Assembly: GCA_038101125.1 (NCBI GenBank)
Contig: JAYNVZ010000018.1
Span: forward strand, 1 to 23,079
Source: GCA-2698665 sp038101125
GTDB taxonomy: Bacteria; Pseudomonadota; Gammaproteobacteria; GCA-002705445; GCA-002716945
Length of the DNA: 23,079 bases
Reading direction: 5' to 3'
The notes beneath the pieces are model-generated. The model had not been told where the DNA came from. It saw only the letters and a program-made list of their open reading frames with translations, and searched no databases. Positions 7,820 through 16,000 of the stretch are shown here, in pieces. The translations under genes and the position numbers were made by a program. Every line of letters starts with the position of its first letter. Positions within the stretch are counted from its first letter, which is position 1.

Positions 7820-7896
7820 GGGTGATTAGCTCAGCTGGTTAGAGCACCGCCCTTACAAGGCGGGGGTCGTAAGTTCGAATCTTTCATCACCCACCA
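7820..7896 (+). tRNA. tRNA-Val (anticodon TAC), CCA encoded
   Basis: Acceptor GGGTGAT (7820-7826) pairs with ATCACCC (7886-7892), discriminator A at 7893, and CCA at 7894-7896 is encoded, unlike the other five tRNAs here. Anticodon stem CCGCC/GGCGG with loop CTTACAA gives TAC. The T stem (7869-7873 with 7881-7885) has a U-U mismatch at its second pair. Likely processed from the hupB messenger. Confidence 0.97.
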
Positions 7897-7906
7897 GTAA
7901 TAATAT

Positions 7907-7936
7907 AGAAGCAGATTTATCTGCTTCTTTTTATTT
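7907..7936 (+). terminator. Rho-independent terminator after tRNA-Val
   Basis: A perfect 9-bp inverted repeat, AGAAGCAGA (7907-7915) and TCTGCTTCT (7920-7928) with loop TTTA, is followed directly by a T-rich run (TTTTATTT). It ends the hupB-tRNA-Val unit and is the clearest terminator in the window. Confidence 0.85.
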
Positions 7937-7937
7937 A

Positions 7938-7965
7938 TGTACATCAGAATTAGTGATAATATAAC
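7938..7965 (+). promoter_or_regulatory. Candidate promoter of tRNA-Asp
   Basis: TGTACA (7938-7943) and TATAAC (7960-7965) with a 16-nt spacer match sigma-70 at 4/6 and 5/6. The site lies just after the terminator and just before tRNA-Asp, where a new promoter is needed. The predicted start (~7972) is within a few bases of the tRNA 5' end. ppiD may be read from the same promoter. Confidence 0.4.
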
Positions 7966-7975
7966 TTAGGTTTTT

Positions 7976-8049
7976 GGGGGTGTAGCTCAGCTGGTTAGAG
8001 CGCCTGCCTGTCACGCAGGAGGCCGAGGGTTCGAGTCCCTTCACTCCCG
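7976..8049 (+). tRNA. tRNA-Asp (anticodon GTC)
   Basis: Acceptor GGGGGTG (7976-7982) pairs with CACTCCC (8042-8048; one G-U), discriminator G at 8049 as expected for aspartate. Anticodon stem CCTGC/GCAGG with loop CTGTCAC gives GTC. T loop TTCGAGT. No encoded CCA. The Val-Asp pair lies between hupB and ppiD. Confidence 0.97.
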
Positions 8050-8071
8050 AAAAACTTTTTAAGGAAATAAT

Positions 8072-9910
8072 ATGCTAACACGTATCAGAGAAAAATTAAG
8101 TAGTTGGGTTATAGCATTGCTTCTAATGTTTATAGCGATACCTTTAGTGTTTATGGGTCTAGGAAATTATCAATCAGCTTCAGATAGCTATGCTTTCAAA
8201 ATCAACGACCAAGTTATTACAACTTCTCAATTAGAACAAGAAGTTTTTCAATATAGACAAGCATTGGAAAGTAATAATCAAGGCAGCCTGCCTCCATTTT
8301 ATACTAATAAATTCATTAGAAATATTACAATGGATTATATGTTAAGGACAATTATACTTGATAATACAGCTAAAGATATCGGACTGGTCTATCATAATGA
8401 GTCTATTCTGGATCAAATCTATAACACATCATCATTTCGTGATGAATCAGGTTTTAATAAAGATATATATAAGTCGCAGTTATATAGAATAGGTATGTCA
8501 CCTCAGTCTTATGAAGGTTATGTGTATCAAAAAGGTATATCTGAACAGCTAAAAAAAGCAATTACAACAACATCTATTATAACAACTCAAGAGAAAACTG
8601 ATTTAATTAAATTTAGACATCATACAAGAAATGTTAATTACAAAGTTATAAAGTTTGATGACATCAAAAAATCATTATCAATTAGTGAAAAAGATAAAAA
8701 AGCTTTTTATGATGCGAATAAGTCATCTTATATGTTTCCTGCTCTTGCTAAATATGAATACATAGATATAGATAAAAATGACATTATTAAAAATGTTGCT
8801 ATAACAGATGAAATTATTAAAAATATTTATGATAGAAATTTAGATGCAGGTGAATATAACAAGCCTTCTGTATTTAAGATTAATCACTTGTTAGTAAAAG
8901 GTATTACCGATAGTTCAAAAGATAAAATTATAAAAGCACGAGGTGATATTATATCTGGATTGTCTTTTGAGAAAGCTGTCGAACTATATTCTAATGATGA
9001 CGAGACGATTACAAATAAAGGTTATCTTGGAGAATTTATCTCATCTGATTTACCTGTATATCTCTCATCTCAACTTATAAACTTAAAGACGGGCGATCTT
9101 TCGGAAATTATTGAGTCAGATAAAGGCTATCATTTGATGATGATAGTTGATAAAACCGCAGGAAAACCATCATCTATAGACGATGTCAGGGATACTATCA
9201 AAACTGATTATAAAAAAGAGATGGGTACGCGAGAGTACTTTGATCTAATTGATGACATTAATGAAAGGAATTTTACGAGGAAGTATAACTTGTCAGAGTT
9301 ATCTTCTGATTTAAATTTAAGTCTATTGAATACGAAGTATATAAGTAAAGCTGATGGATATGGTATCTTTAATTTTGATTACGTAAGAGACCAAGTATTT
9401 ACTGATGATGTAATTAAAAATAACCAAACAAGTGAACTCATTTATATCAATGATGATAGGTTTATAGTTGTACAACTTTTAAGTTATAAAGCACCAGTCC
9501 AAATGAGTTATGAGGACTCTAAAGAAATAATAAAAGCATTGATGTTAAATCAACAATCAGAATCTTTAATTAAAACTATGGCAGAAAGCTTTAGAGATGA
9601 TATGAATGCAGGCATCTCAGAAATTGACTCAAGTTTTGATAAATTTTCAGGTACTATGGATTCTGAAAGTATAGATACCAAACTCAAGGAAATATTTTTT
9701 GCAACTTCGTCTGAGACTGGGTTCCTCAGCACTAACTTCAACAAAGATTATTTAATTTATAATATAAGTAATATAGAATATCCCAAGGATATTAAAGAAA
9801 TTGATAACGCAGATGATTACTATAATTTTATATTAAATACTCGTAGCGAGTCTGAGTTTAATTTATTTTATAATAATGTTAGTTCATCCAGATATGCCAG
9901 CCGCTGCTAA
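8072..9910 (+). CDS. ppiD: PpiD, membrane-anchored periplasmic chaperone
   Basis: Inner-membrane SurA/PpiD-family chaperone that helps newly exported proteins at the Sec translocon. 612 aa (E. coli 623). One N-terminal membrane anchor at residues ~12-31 (WVIALLLMFIAIPLVFMGLG) follows a short basic cytoplasmic end. A SurA_N-like segment comes next (YAFKINDQVITTSQLEQEVF), then a parvulin domain at ~268-362 (FKINHLLVKG ... GYLGEF ... GYHLMMIVD), and a long diverged C-terminal region. Shine-Dalgarno AAGGAA at 8061-8066. The last nine codons plus stop are the antisense of the conserved fabI sequence, so the natural C-terminus (usually a few more residues of ADIKI-type sequence) seems to have been replaced at a deletion junction. 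The rest appears intact. Confidence 0.93.
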   Translation: MLTRIREKLSSWVIALLLMFIAIPLVFMGLGNYQSASDSYAFKINDQVITTSQLEQEVFQYRQALESNNQGSLPPFYTNKFIRNITMDYMLRTIILDNTAKDIGLVYHNESILDQIYNTSSFRDESGFNKDIYKSQLYRIGMSPQSYEGYVYQKGISEQLKKAITTTSIITTQEKTDLIKFRHHTRNVNYKVIKFDDIKKSLSISEKDKKAFYDANKSSYMFPALAKYEYIDIDKNDIIKNVAITDEIIKNIYDRNLDAGEYNKPSVFKINHLLVKGITDSSKDKIIKARGDIISGLSFEKAVELYSNDDETITNKGYLGEFISSDLPVYLSSQLINLKTGDLSEIIESDKGYHLMMIVDKTAGKPSSIDDVRDTIKTDYKKEMGTREYFDLIDDINERNFTRKYNLSELSSDLNLSLLNTKYISKADGYGIFNFDYVRDQVFTDDVIKNNQTSELIYINDDRFIVVQLLSYKAPVQMSYEDSKEIIKALMLNQQSESLIKTMAESFRDDMNAGISEIDSSFDKFSGTMDSESIDTKLKEIFFATSSETGFLSTNFNKDYLIYNISNIEYPKDIKEIDNADDYYNFILNTRSESEFNLFYNNVSSSRYASRC

Positions 9911-10498
9911 TGTTTTTATTGGTCCTGCCGACACTGCATTAACTCTGATATTATCGCTTCCTAGTGAGTGGGACATGTATCTGACGTTAGCTTCTAGACT
10001 GGCTTTTGCTAGGCCCATAACGTTATAGTTTTTAATAACTCTCTCCGAGCCTAAGTATGTCAGAGTAAGCATTGATCCGCATGGATTTATAATATCTCTG
10101 AATTCTCTTGCCAAAGCTGCAAATGAATATGAGCTTACATCATGGGCTATTTGGAAGCCATCACGTGTTATATTGTCTACATAATCACCGTTTAATAACT
10201 CTCTTGGTGCAAATGCAGCGGAGTGGATGATTATATCAACATTACCCCATTTATCTTTTATATCTAATTTTAGATTTCTAATATCATCATCAATCGATAA
10301 GTCACAAGGATGTAACAATACCTCTTCAGATGTTTCTAAAACACTAGCAATATCCTCAACTCTACTCTTTAATTTGTCATTCTGATAGGTTAGAGCTATA
10401 CTTGCACCATTTCTAGCAAAAATTTCAGCTATACTGGCGGCAATTGATCTTTTGCTTGCCACACCAATTATTAAAGCTTTTTTATTTTTCAAAATCAT
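9884..10498 (-). CDS. fabI: Enoyl-[ACP] reductase FabI, C-terminally truncated (probable pseudogene)
   Basis: NADH-dependent enoyl-ACP reductase, the last step of each fatty-acid elongation cycle. The N-terminal ~204 residues align closely with E. coli FabI: the GVASKRSIA nucleotide motif, TYQNDKLK, and catalytic Tyr148, Tyr158 and Lys165 (NYNVMGLAK) all present. The protein stops at TLAAAGISG, just after the GPIKTLA cofactor segment. About 58 residues are missing: the substrate loop, the EDVGN-type helix and the last strand with VHVDGGF. The missing part does not appear in any frame downstream, where ppiD is read on the other strand, so this is a deletion rather than a frameshift. Activity is unlikely unless another reductase exists. 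Convergent with ppiD, overlapping it by 27 nt; divergent from yejA. No clear Shine-Dalgarno. Confidence 0.9.
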   Translation of the reverse strand: MILKNKKALIIGVASKRSIAASIAEIFARNGASIALTYQNDKLKSRVEDIASVLETSEEVLLHPCDLSIDDDIRNLKLDIKDKWGNVDIIIHSAAFAPRELLNGDYVDNITRDGFQIAHDVSSYSFAALAREFRDIINPCGSMLTLTYLGSERVIKNYNVMGLAKASLEANVRYMSHSLGSDNIRVNAVSAGPIKTLAAAGISG

Positions 10499-10562
10499 AT
10501 CTTAGAGTTTTATTTTAGTTATTATATAGAATATTATAATAATGTATTAATATTATTTTTTC
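10499..10562. promoter_or_regulatory. Divergent promoter region between fabI and yejA
   Basis: A 64-nt, almost pure AT spacer. Rightward: perfect TATAAT at 10535-10540 with a weak -35, giving a ~16-nt leader for yejA. Leftward: TATAAT on the minus strand (10526 down to 10521) with TTAATA (10550 down to 10545) at 18-nt spacing, giving a ~16-nt leader for fabI. Neither start codon has a Shine-Dalgarno. AT-rich sequence makes chance matches common. Confidence 0.4.
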
Positions 10563-12349
10563 ATGAATATTTTCGCTAAAACACTAATTAGATTAAACAT
10601 TTTCATTTTTACACTGATATTCAGTGTTTTTGGCTATACAGATTATTCAATTGGCATTGGTTATACACCCAAATATCCAGATAATTTTAGTAGCTTTGAC
10701 TATGTTAATCCCATTGCTAAAAAAGGTGGAGAAATACGTCTCTCAGCCTTCGGCACTTTTGAATCATTGAACCCTTATCTTTTAAAATCCCTTGCACCTG
10801 TAGGTTTAAATGTATTGATGTTTGAAACACTTATGGAGAGAAGCTTAGATGAACCTTCATCGAGTTATGGTCATGTAGCTTATAAATATATATTGGCAGA
10901 TGATGGTTTGTCAGTTACTTACTATATCAAAGACCATGCGAAATTTTCGAATGGAGATGAAATAGTAGCTGACGATGTTTTATTTTCCTATCAAACATTA
11001 ATAAGTAAAGATGCTCATCCTCAATATAGAATTTATTGGGCTGATATAAAAAAAGCAACCGTATTAGATAAAAAATCTATCAGATTTTCATTTCATAAAA
11101 AAAATCCAGAATTGCATATGATAATTGGTGATATACCAATATTTTCCAAAAAATGGTTTGATGGTAAATCATTTAGTGAATCTATACTTGAGATGCCTAT
11201 CTCAAGTGGACCATATATAATTGAAGATTATGAAACGGGTAAGTATATACGTTATAAAAAAAACCCCAACTATTGGGCTATGAACGAACCCACAAGGTCT
11301 GGCATGTTTAATTTCGATATAATTACATTTAAATATTATAAAGATATGACAGTAGCTCTAGAGGCTTTCAAGGCAGGTGAATATGATTTTATACATGAAA
11401 ATCATTCCAAGAGATGGGCAAGAGATTATAATGGTCCTAACTTTAGTAAAAAATTAATTATCAAAGAAGAGTTACATCATTCGAATAATGCCGGTATTCA
11501 AGGTTTCATCTTTAATACTCGTAAAGAAATATTTAGAGATAAAAAAGTAAGAGAAGCCATAACTTTAGCATTTGATTTTAACTGGTCAAATAAAAACTTA
11601 TTCTATGGTCAATACAAGAGGTGTGAAAGTTACTTTAGTAATAGTGAGTTATCTGCTGATGAAATCACAAGTATTGAAGAGATTGATTTAGCTGAAGAAT
11701 TATCGATACCACGCAACCTTGTAATGGATAAAGACTACTCTGTCTTAAATAGAGAATCTAACATCAGGAATAATTTATATAAAGCAAAAAAATATTTGAT
11801 AAGCTTGGCTGGACTGTCCGAGATAATACTCTATATAATCTAAAAAATGAGCCAGTTGAATTTAATTTTTTACTAGCACAAAAAGGCTTTGAAAGAATTC
11901 TTGCGCCATTTGCACATAATCTTAAAAAACTTGGTATTAATTTAAAGTATAGAACTATAGATCTATCTCTATATCAAAGGAAGGTTGATTCATTTGATTA
12001 TGACATGATGGTGATGAGTTATCCTCAGTCTCAGTCACCCGGTAATGAGCTTATTGCAATGTTCCACTCGAGCTCATATGATAAAAAGGGTTCTTATAAT
12101 TTAGCTGGAATCTCTGACCCTAATGTCGATAAACTTATTGAGAAAATTATATATAGTAACAATAGAAATGAGATGATTATTGCATCAAAACTGTTGGATA
12201 GAATTTTATGGAATAATTACTACTTATTGCCAAACTGGTATATTGATAAGCATAGAATTGCTTATTTTGATAAATTCATAAAGCCAGAAAAGCTTCCAAA
12301 GTATTATGAACCATTAGATTATGTGCTTAAAACTTGGGCGTCAAATTAA
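10563..12349 (+). pseudogene. yejA: YejA, peptide-binding protein of YejABEF, split by a -1 frame change
   Basis: Periplasmic solute-binding protein (SBP family 5) that delivers peptides to YejBEF; in E. coli the system imports microcin C. N-terminal signal sequence (hydrophobic ~8-24, no lipobox). YejA marks: FDYVNPIAKKGGEI, LSAFGTFESLNPY, SGPYIIEDY, FNFDIITFKYYKDMTVALEAFKAG, REAITLAFDF. Frame 1 runs 10563-11843 and ends in nonsense (SLAGLSEIILYII). Homology continues in the -1 frame from ~11792 (DKLGWTVRDNTL, LGINLKYRTIDLSLYQ, DYDMMVMSY, NYYLLPNWY) to the stop at 12349. Joined at the A7 run 11786-11792 the product is ~595 aa (E. coli 604), so only one base is wrong. The C-terminal part has an internal ATG at 12005 but is unlikely to work alone. 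Either a real or sequencing indel, or recoding (see the slip site). Confidence 0.92.
11786..11792 (+). other. In-register A AAA AAA slippery heptamer at the yejA frame break
   Basis: The zero-frame codons are GCA AAA AAA TAT. A -1 slip of the two Lys tRNAs would give Ala-Lys-Lys-Ile-Phe-Asp-Lys-Leu-Gly-Trp, restoring the YejA reading. The same register occurs in E. coli dnaX (GCA AAA AAG). A weak 5-bp hairpin CTTGG/CCGAG (11804-11808 and 11818-11822) starts 11 nt downstream, and AGGAA lies 15 nt upstream. A missing A in an A8 run is the simpler alternative. Confidence 0.45.
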
Positions 12350-13413
12350 TGTATTATTATATTTTTAAAAGACTATTTTTGATGATCCCAACATTATTGG
12401 GTGTACTTCTTCTGACGTTTGCTGTTGTTCAATTTGTACCTGGAGGACCAGTTGAGCAATTAGCGAATCAATTGACTGATATCAATGTCTCTGGAGAGGC
12501 ATCTTCCGGCAATAAAAATATATATAGAGGCTCTAGTGGTTTGAGTGAGGAGCATCTTGATGATCTAAAGTCATTTTATGGATTTGATAAACCTCCTATA
12601 GAGAGATTTATGAATCTTGTAATAAATTATATTTCTTTTGACCTAGGAGAAAGTTATTTCCATCATAAGACTGTAGCAGATTTAATCATATCGAAACTTC
12701 CTGTATCTATAAGTTTGGGGTTATGGACTTTTATTATCATATACTCCATTTGTATACCACTTGGAATCAAGAAAGCAATATCACATGGTTCAAAATTTGA
12801 TCTTGTTTCAAGTACTTTAATTTTGATTGGTTACTCAATTCCTGGTTTTGTTCTTGGCATAAGCCTCATAGTCTTATTAGGCGGAGGGAGCTTTTATGAT
12901 GTCTTTCCTACCAGAGGTATAGTCTCTGATAATTGGAATCAATTATCTTTTTTCGGAAAAATATTAGATTATCTATGGCATATGACACTACCTATTATCT
13001 CTTCTGTTATTGGTAGTTTCGCAATTATGACTATGTTAACAAAAAATAGTTTCATAGAAGAAATAAATAAACAGTACGTCATGACTGCAAAGGCTAAAGG
13101 GCTAACAAATAATGAAGTTCTCTATAAACATATTTTTAAAAACGCACTAATTCCGATACTAACCGGATTCCCTGCACAGTTTATCGCATCATTTTTCACT
13201 GGAAGCATCTTAATTGAAACAATATTCTCTTTGGATGGTATTGGTCTTTTATCTTATGAATCTATTCTTCATAGAGACTATCCAGTGGTTCTTGGAACAC
13301 TTTTTCTATTTACTCTGCTTGGCTTATTCGCAAAACTAATAACAGATATTTGCTACTTGTTTGTAGATCCAAGAATAAAATTTGACTCTGTTGATAGTGG
13401 CAAAAACTCATGA
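12349..13413 (+). CDS. yejB: YejB, peptide ABC transporter permease
   Basis: Inner-membrane permease (DppB/OppB family) that pairs with YejE. Start chosen at 12349, where the ATG shares one base with the yejA stop (TAATG) and gives MYYYIFKRLFLMIPTLLG, matching E. coli YejB (MGAYLIRRLLLVIPTL); an in-frame ATG at 12334 would lie inside yejA. 354 aa. First membrane helix ~11-28, then the large family-typical periplasmic part (PGGPVEQLANQL ... GFDKPPIERF), then several helices. The EAA coupling loop that contacts the ATPase begins near Tyr243 (YVMTAKAKGL). The C-terminus FVDPRIKFD fits the family. It overlaps yejE by four bases (ATGA). Confidence 0.96.
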   Translation: MYYYIFKRLFLMIPTLLGVLLLTFAVVQFVPGGPVEQLANQLTDINVSGEASSGNKNIYRGSSGLSEEHLDDLKSFYGFDKPPIERFMNLVINYISFDLGESYFHHKTVADLIISKLPVSISLGLWTFIIIYSICIPLGIKKAISHGSKFDLVSSTLILIGYSIPGFVLGISLIVLLGGGSFYDVFPTRGIVSDNWNQLSFFGKILDYLWHMTLPIISSVIGSFAIMTMLTKNSFIEEINKQYVMTAKAKGLTNNEVLYKHIFKNALIPILTGFPAQFIASFFTGSILIETIFSLDGIGLLSYESILHRDYPVVLGTLFLFTLLGLFAKLITDICYLFVDPRIKFDSVDSGKNS

Positions 13414-14423
13414 ATATTCAATCCAACTTTTGGGATAAATTCTCAACTAATAAACGTAATAAGTATAGCTTAATAATATTTATATTCTTTTTTGTCTTGA
13501 GTTTATTTGCAGAGATTTTAAGTAACGATAAACCAATAGTTCTTAGTATTGATGACAAGCTATATTTTCCGATTTTAATTTCATATACTGATAAGCAATT
13601 TGGAGGATTCTTTGATACTGAAGCTGACTATAAAGATGAATTTATTACATCAAGATTAAAAGAAAAATCTAACTGGGCTATTTTTCCTTTAAATCCACAT
13701 TCATATGACTCCATAAACATTAGTCAATCAGCCCCAAATCCAGCTAGACCCTCTGTTCATAATTATCTTGGCACAGATGACCGCGGCAGAGATGTTTTAG
13801 CAAGGTTAATTTATGGCTTTAGACTATCGGTTCTATTTGCATTTGCCCTAACAGCAATTGGTATCATTATTGGAATATTTTTTGGTGCTATTCAGGGTTA
13901 TTTTGCTGGCAGGGTAGATTTATACATGCAAAGATTTATTGAGATCTGGAGTTCAATGCCAGAATTATATATTTTAATTATATTCTCATCCTTATTTGAG
14001 CCAAGTATTTCTTTGTTAATAATTCTCTTATCATTATTTGGCTGGATGGGTTTATCCGATTATGTGAGAGCAGAGTTTTTAAAAGGAAGAAATATGGAGT
14101 ATGTTGTTGCAGCAAGAACACTAGGATTATCTAATACAAAAATTATATTAAAACATATATTACCGAATAGTATGGTTTCAGTAATTACATTTCTACCTTT
14201 TAGGATAAGCGGCGCAATTCTTGTGCTTACATCTCTGGATTTTTTAGGTCTTGGCGTACCTCCTGATACTCCTAGTCTTGGCGAATTATTAGCTCAAGGC
14301 AAAGAGAACATAGAGGCATGGTGGCTTTCATTGACAACCTTCCTGGTCTTAGTTGGGACATTGTTATTATTAATATTTATTGGAGAGGGTATTCGTGAAT
14401 CACTAGATTCAAGGTCATCATGA
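13410..14423 (+). CDS. yejE: YejE, peptide ABC transporter permease
   Basis: Second permease (DppC/OppC family) of the YejABEF importer. 337 aa (E. coli 341). One N-terminal helix (~19-38) and a periplasmic segment precede the family motif NYLGTDDRGRDVLARLIYGF, which marks the start of the transport domain with about five further helices. The EAA loop starts near Tyr231 (YVVAARTLGL). It starts in the ATGA overlap with yejB and ends in another ATGA overlap with yejF, so translation of the three is coupled. Confidence 0.96.
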   Translation: MNIQSNFWDKFSTNKRNKYSLIIFIFFFVLSLFAEILSNDKPIVLSIDDKLYFPILISYTDKQFGGFFDTEADYKDEFITSRLKEKSNWAIFPLNPHSYDSINISQSAPNPARPSVHNYLGTDDRGRDVLARLIYGFRLSVLFAFALTAIGIIIGIFFGAIQGYFAGRVDLYMQRFIEIWSSMPELYILIIFSSLFEPSISLLIILLSLFGWMGLSDYVRAEFLKGRNMEYVVAARTLGLSNTKIILKHILPNSMVSVITFLPFRISGAILVLTSLDFLGLGVPPDTPSLGELLAQGKENIEAWWLSLTTFLVLVGTLLLLIFIGEGIRESLDSRSS

Positions 14424-16000
14424 AGATACTAGAAGTTAAAAATTTAACAGTTCTTAATAGACATACGAAAGAGGTGTTATTAAATAATATAAGTTTTAAA
14501 TTGAATCAAGGTGAAATTCTTGGGGTTGTAGGTGAATCAGGGTCAGGTAAAACATTAACAGGATTATCAGTATTAGGGCTTCTTGATAAATCTATATTTA
14601 ATATTCAACATGGTTCAATCATATATAATAATATTGACATCCTAAAACTATCAGATACTGAACTTCAAAAAATTCGAACAAGATCTATATCAGTAGTGTT
14701 TCAAGAACCAATGCTTTCTTTAAATCCTGTACAAAAGATTTCTACACAACTCATTGAAGTAATTAAACTTCATATGAACCATGATACTGATGAACAAATA
14801 AAAGTTGCTAGAGATATATTAGTCAAAACTGGTCTAAATGATACTCAGAAAATTTTAGATAGCTACCCCCATATGCTCTCGGGCGGACAAAGGCAACGGA
14901 TAATGATTGCCATTGCATTAGTATGTAAACCAGAGATTTTGATAGCAGATGAACCTACTACTGCTCTTGATGTAACTTTGCAGCTTCAAATATTAGAGTT
15001 GTTAAAAAATGTTAGAACAGAAAATAATATGTCAATGTTATTAATATCACATGATCTAGATCTAATTAAGAATTATGCAGATAGAGTAATTATTTTAAAA
15101 AACGGAGTTTTACTAGAGGAGGGCTCATCTTTTGAAATATTTAATATGCCCAATCACGAGTACACGAGGCTGCTTATAGATAGTAGTCCTGAAAAACTTA
15201 TTACTGAGAAAAAACAATCAGAGATGTTGCTTGACATTCAAAATCTAAATTGCAGGTTTCCTATCAATAATGCTTTTTTTAAAAAGAATAAAAAGTATTT
15301 TACAGCATTAAGTGACATTAACTTTCATATTAATTCGGGTGAAACTATTGGGTTGGTGGGTGAGTCAGGCTCGGGAAAGACTACTCTTGGTTTATCAATA
15401 ATGCAGTTATTAGATTATTCTGGAAAAATATTTTTAAATAATGTTGACCTATCATTGTTATCTCCAGAAAAACTAAGAGAATCAAGGAAAGATTATCAAA
15501 TTGTTTTTCAGGACCCATACTCCTCCTTGTCGCCTCGGATGAATATACTTGAAATACTTTCAGAAGGTATCCTCTCATTTAATAATATTAGTGAGTCAAA
15601 AATATTCAAAAAATGTTCGGATCTCATGACGGAGGTCGGCTTAGAGCCATCTATGCTAAGAAGGTATCCTCATCAATTCTCAGGCGGTCAAAGACAAAGA
15701 ATTGCCATTGCTCGAGCTCTCTCGATGAAACCTAAACTTATAATATTTGATGAGCCTACAAGTGCTCTAGATGTAATCGTCCAAAAAAATATATTAAAAC
15801 TAATTGTAGATTTACAACATAAATATGGCCTTAGTTATTGTTTTATCAGTCATGACTTAAAAGTTATCAGCGCGATATCTCATAGAATCTATGTAATAAA
15901 AGATTCAAAAATTATCGAGAGCAATATTAGTGATGAGTTGATATCCAATCCAAAGGACGATTACACAAAGAAATTAATACAATCCTCCTTTATTACTTAG
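14420..16000 (+). CDS. yejF: YejF, duplicated peptide ABC transporter ATPase
   Basis: ATPase of the importer, two complete nucleotide-binding domains in one chain as in E. coli YejF (526 versus 529 aa). First domain: Walker A GESGSGKT at 38-45, signature LSGGQRQR at ~153-160, Walker B ILIADEPTTALD. Second domain: Walker A GESGSGKT at 314-321, signature FSGGQRQR at ~420-427, Walker B LIIFDEPTSALD, H-loop ISHDLK. All catalytic motifs are intact in both halves, so with yejB and yejE the membrane machine looks functional even though yejA is broken. Its end overlaps the end of dapE on the other strand by eight bases, with no terminator between them. Confidence 0.97.
   Translation: MKILEVKNLTVLNRHTKEVLLNNISFKLNQGEILGVVGESGSGKTLTGLSVLGLLDKSIFNIQHGSIIYNNIDILKLSDTELQKIRTRSISVVFQEPMLSLNPVQKISTQLIEVIKLHMNHDTDEQIKVARDILVKTGLNDTQKILDSYPHMLSGGQRQRIMIAIALVCKPEILIADEPTTALDVTLQLQILELLKNVRTENNMSMLLISHDLDLIKNYADRVIILKNGVLLEEGSSFEIFNMPNHEYTRLLIDSSPEKLITEKKQSEMLLDIQNLNCRFPINNAFFKKNKKYFTALSDINFHINSGETIGLVGESGSGKTTLGLSIMQLLDYSGKIFLNNVDLSLLSPEKLRESRKDYQIVFQDPYSSLSPRMNILEILSEGILSFNNISESKIFKKCSDLMTEVGLEPSMLRRYPHQFSGGQRQRIAIARALSMKPKLIIFDEPTSALDVIVQKNILKLIVDLQHKYGLSYCFISHDLKVISAISHRIYVIKDSKIIESNISDELISNPKDDYTKKLIQSSFIT

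Noticed and set aside
9700..9883. Missing FabI C-terminus in another frame (simple frameshift)
   Set aside because: The minus strand here gives no FabI-like sequence in any frame; the plus strand is coding ppiD. A deletion fits better.
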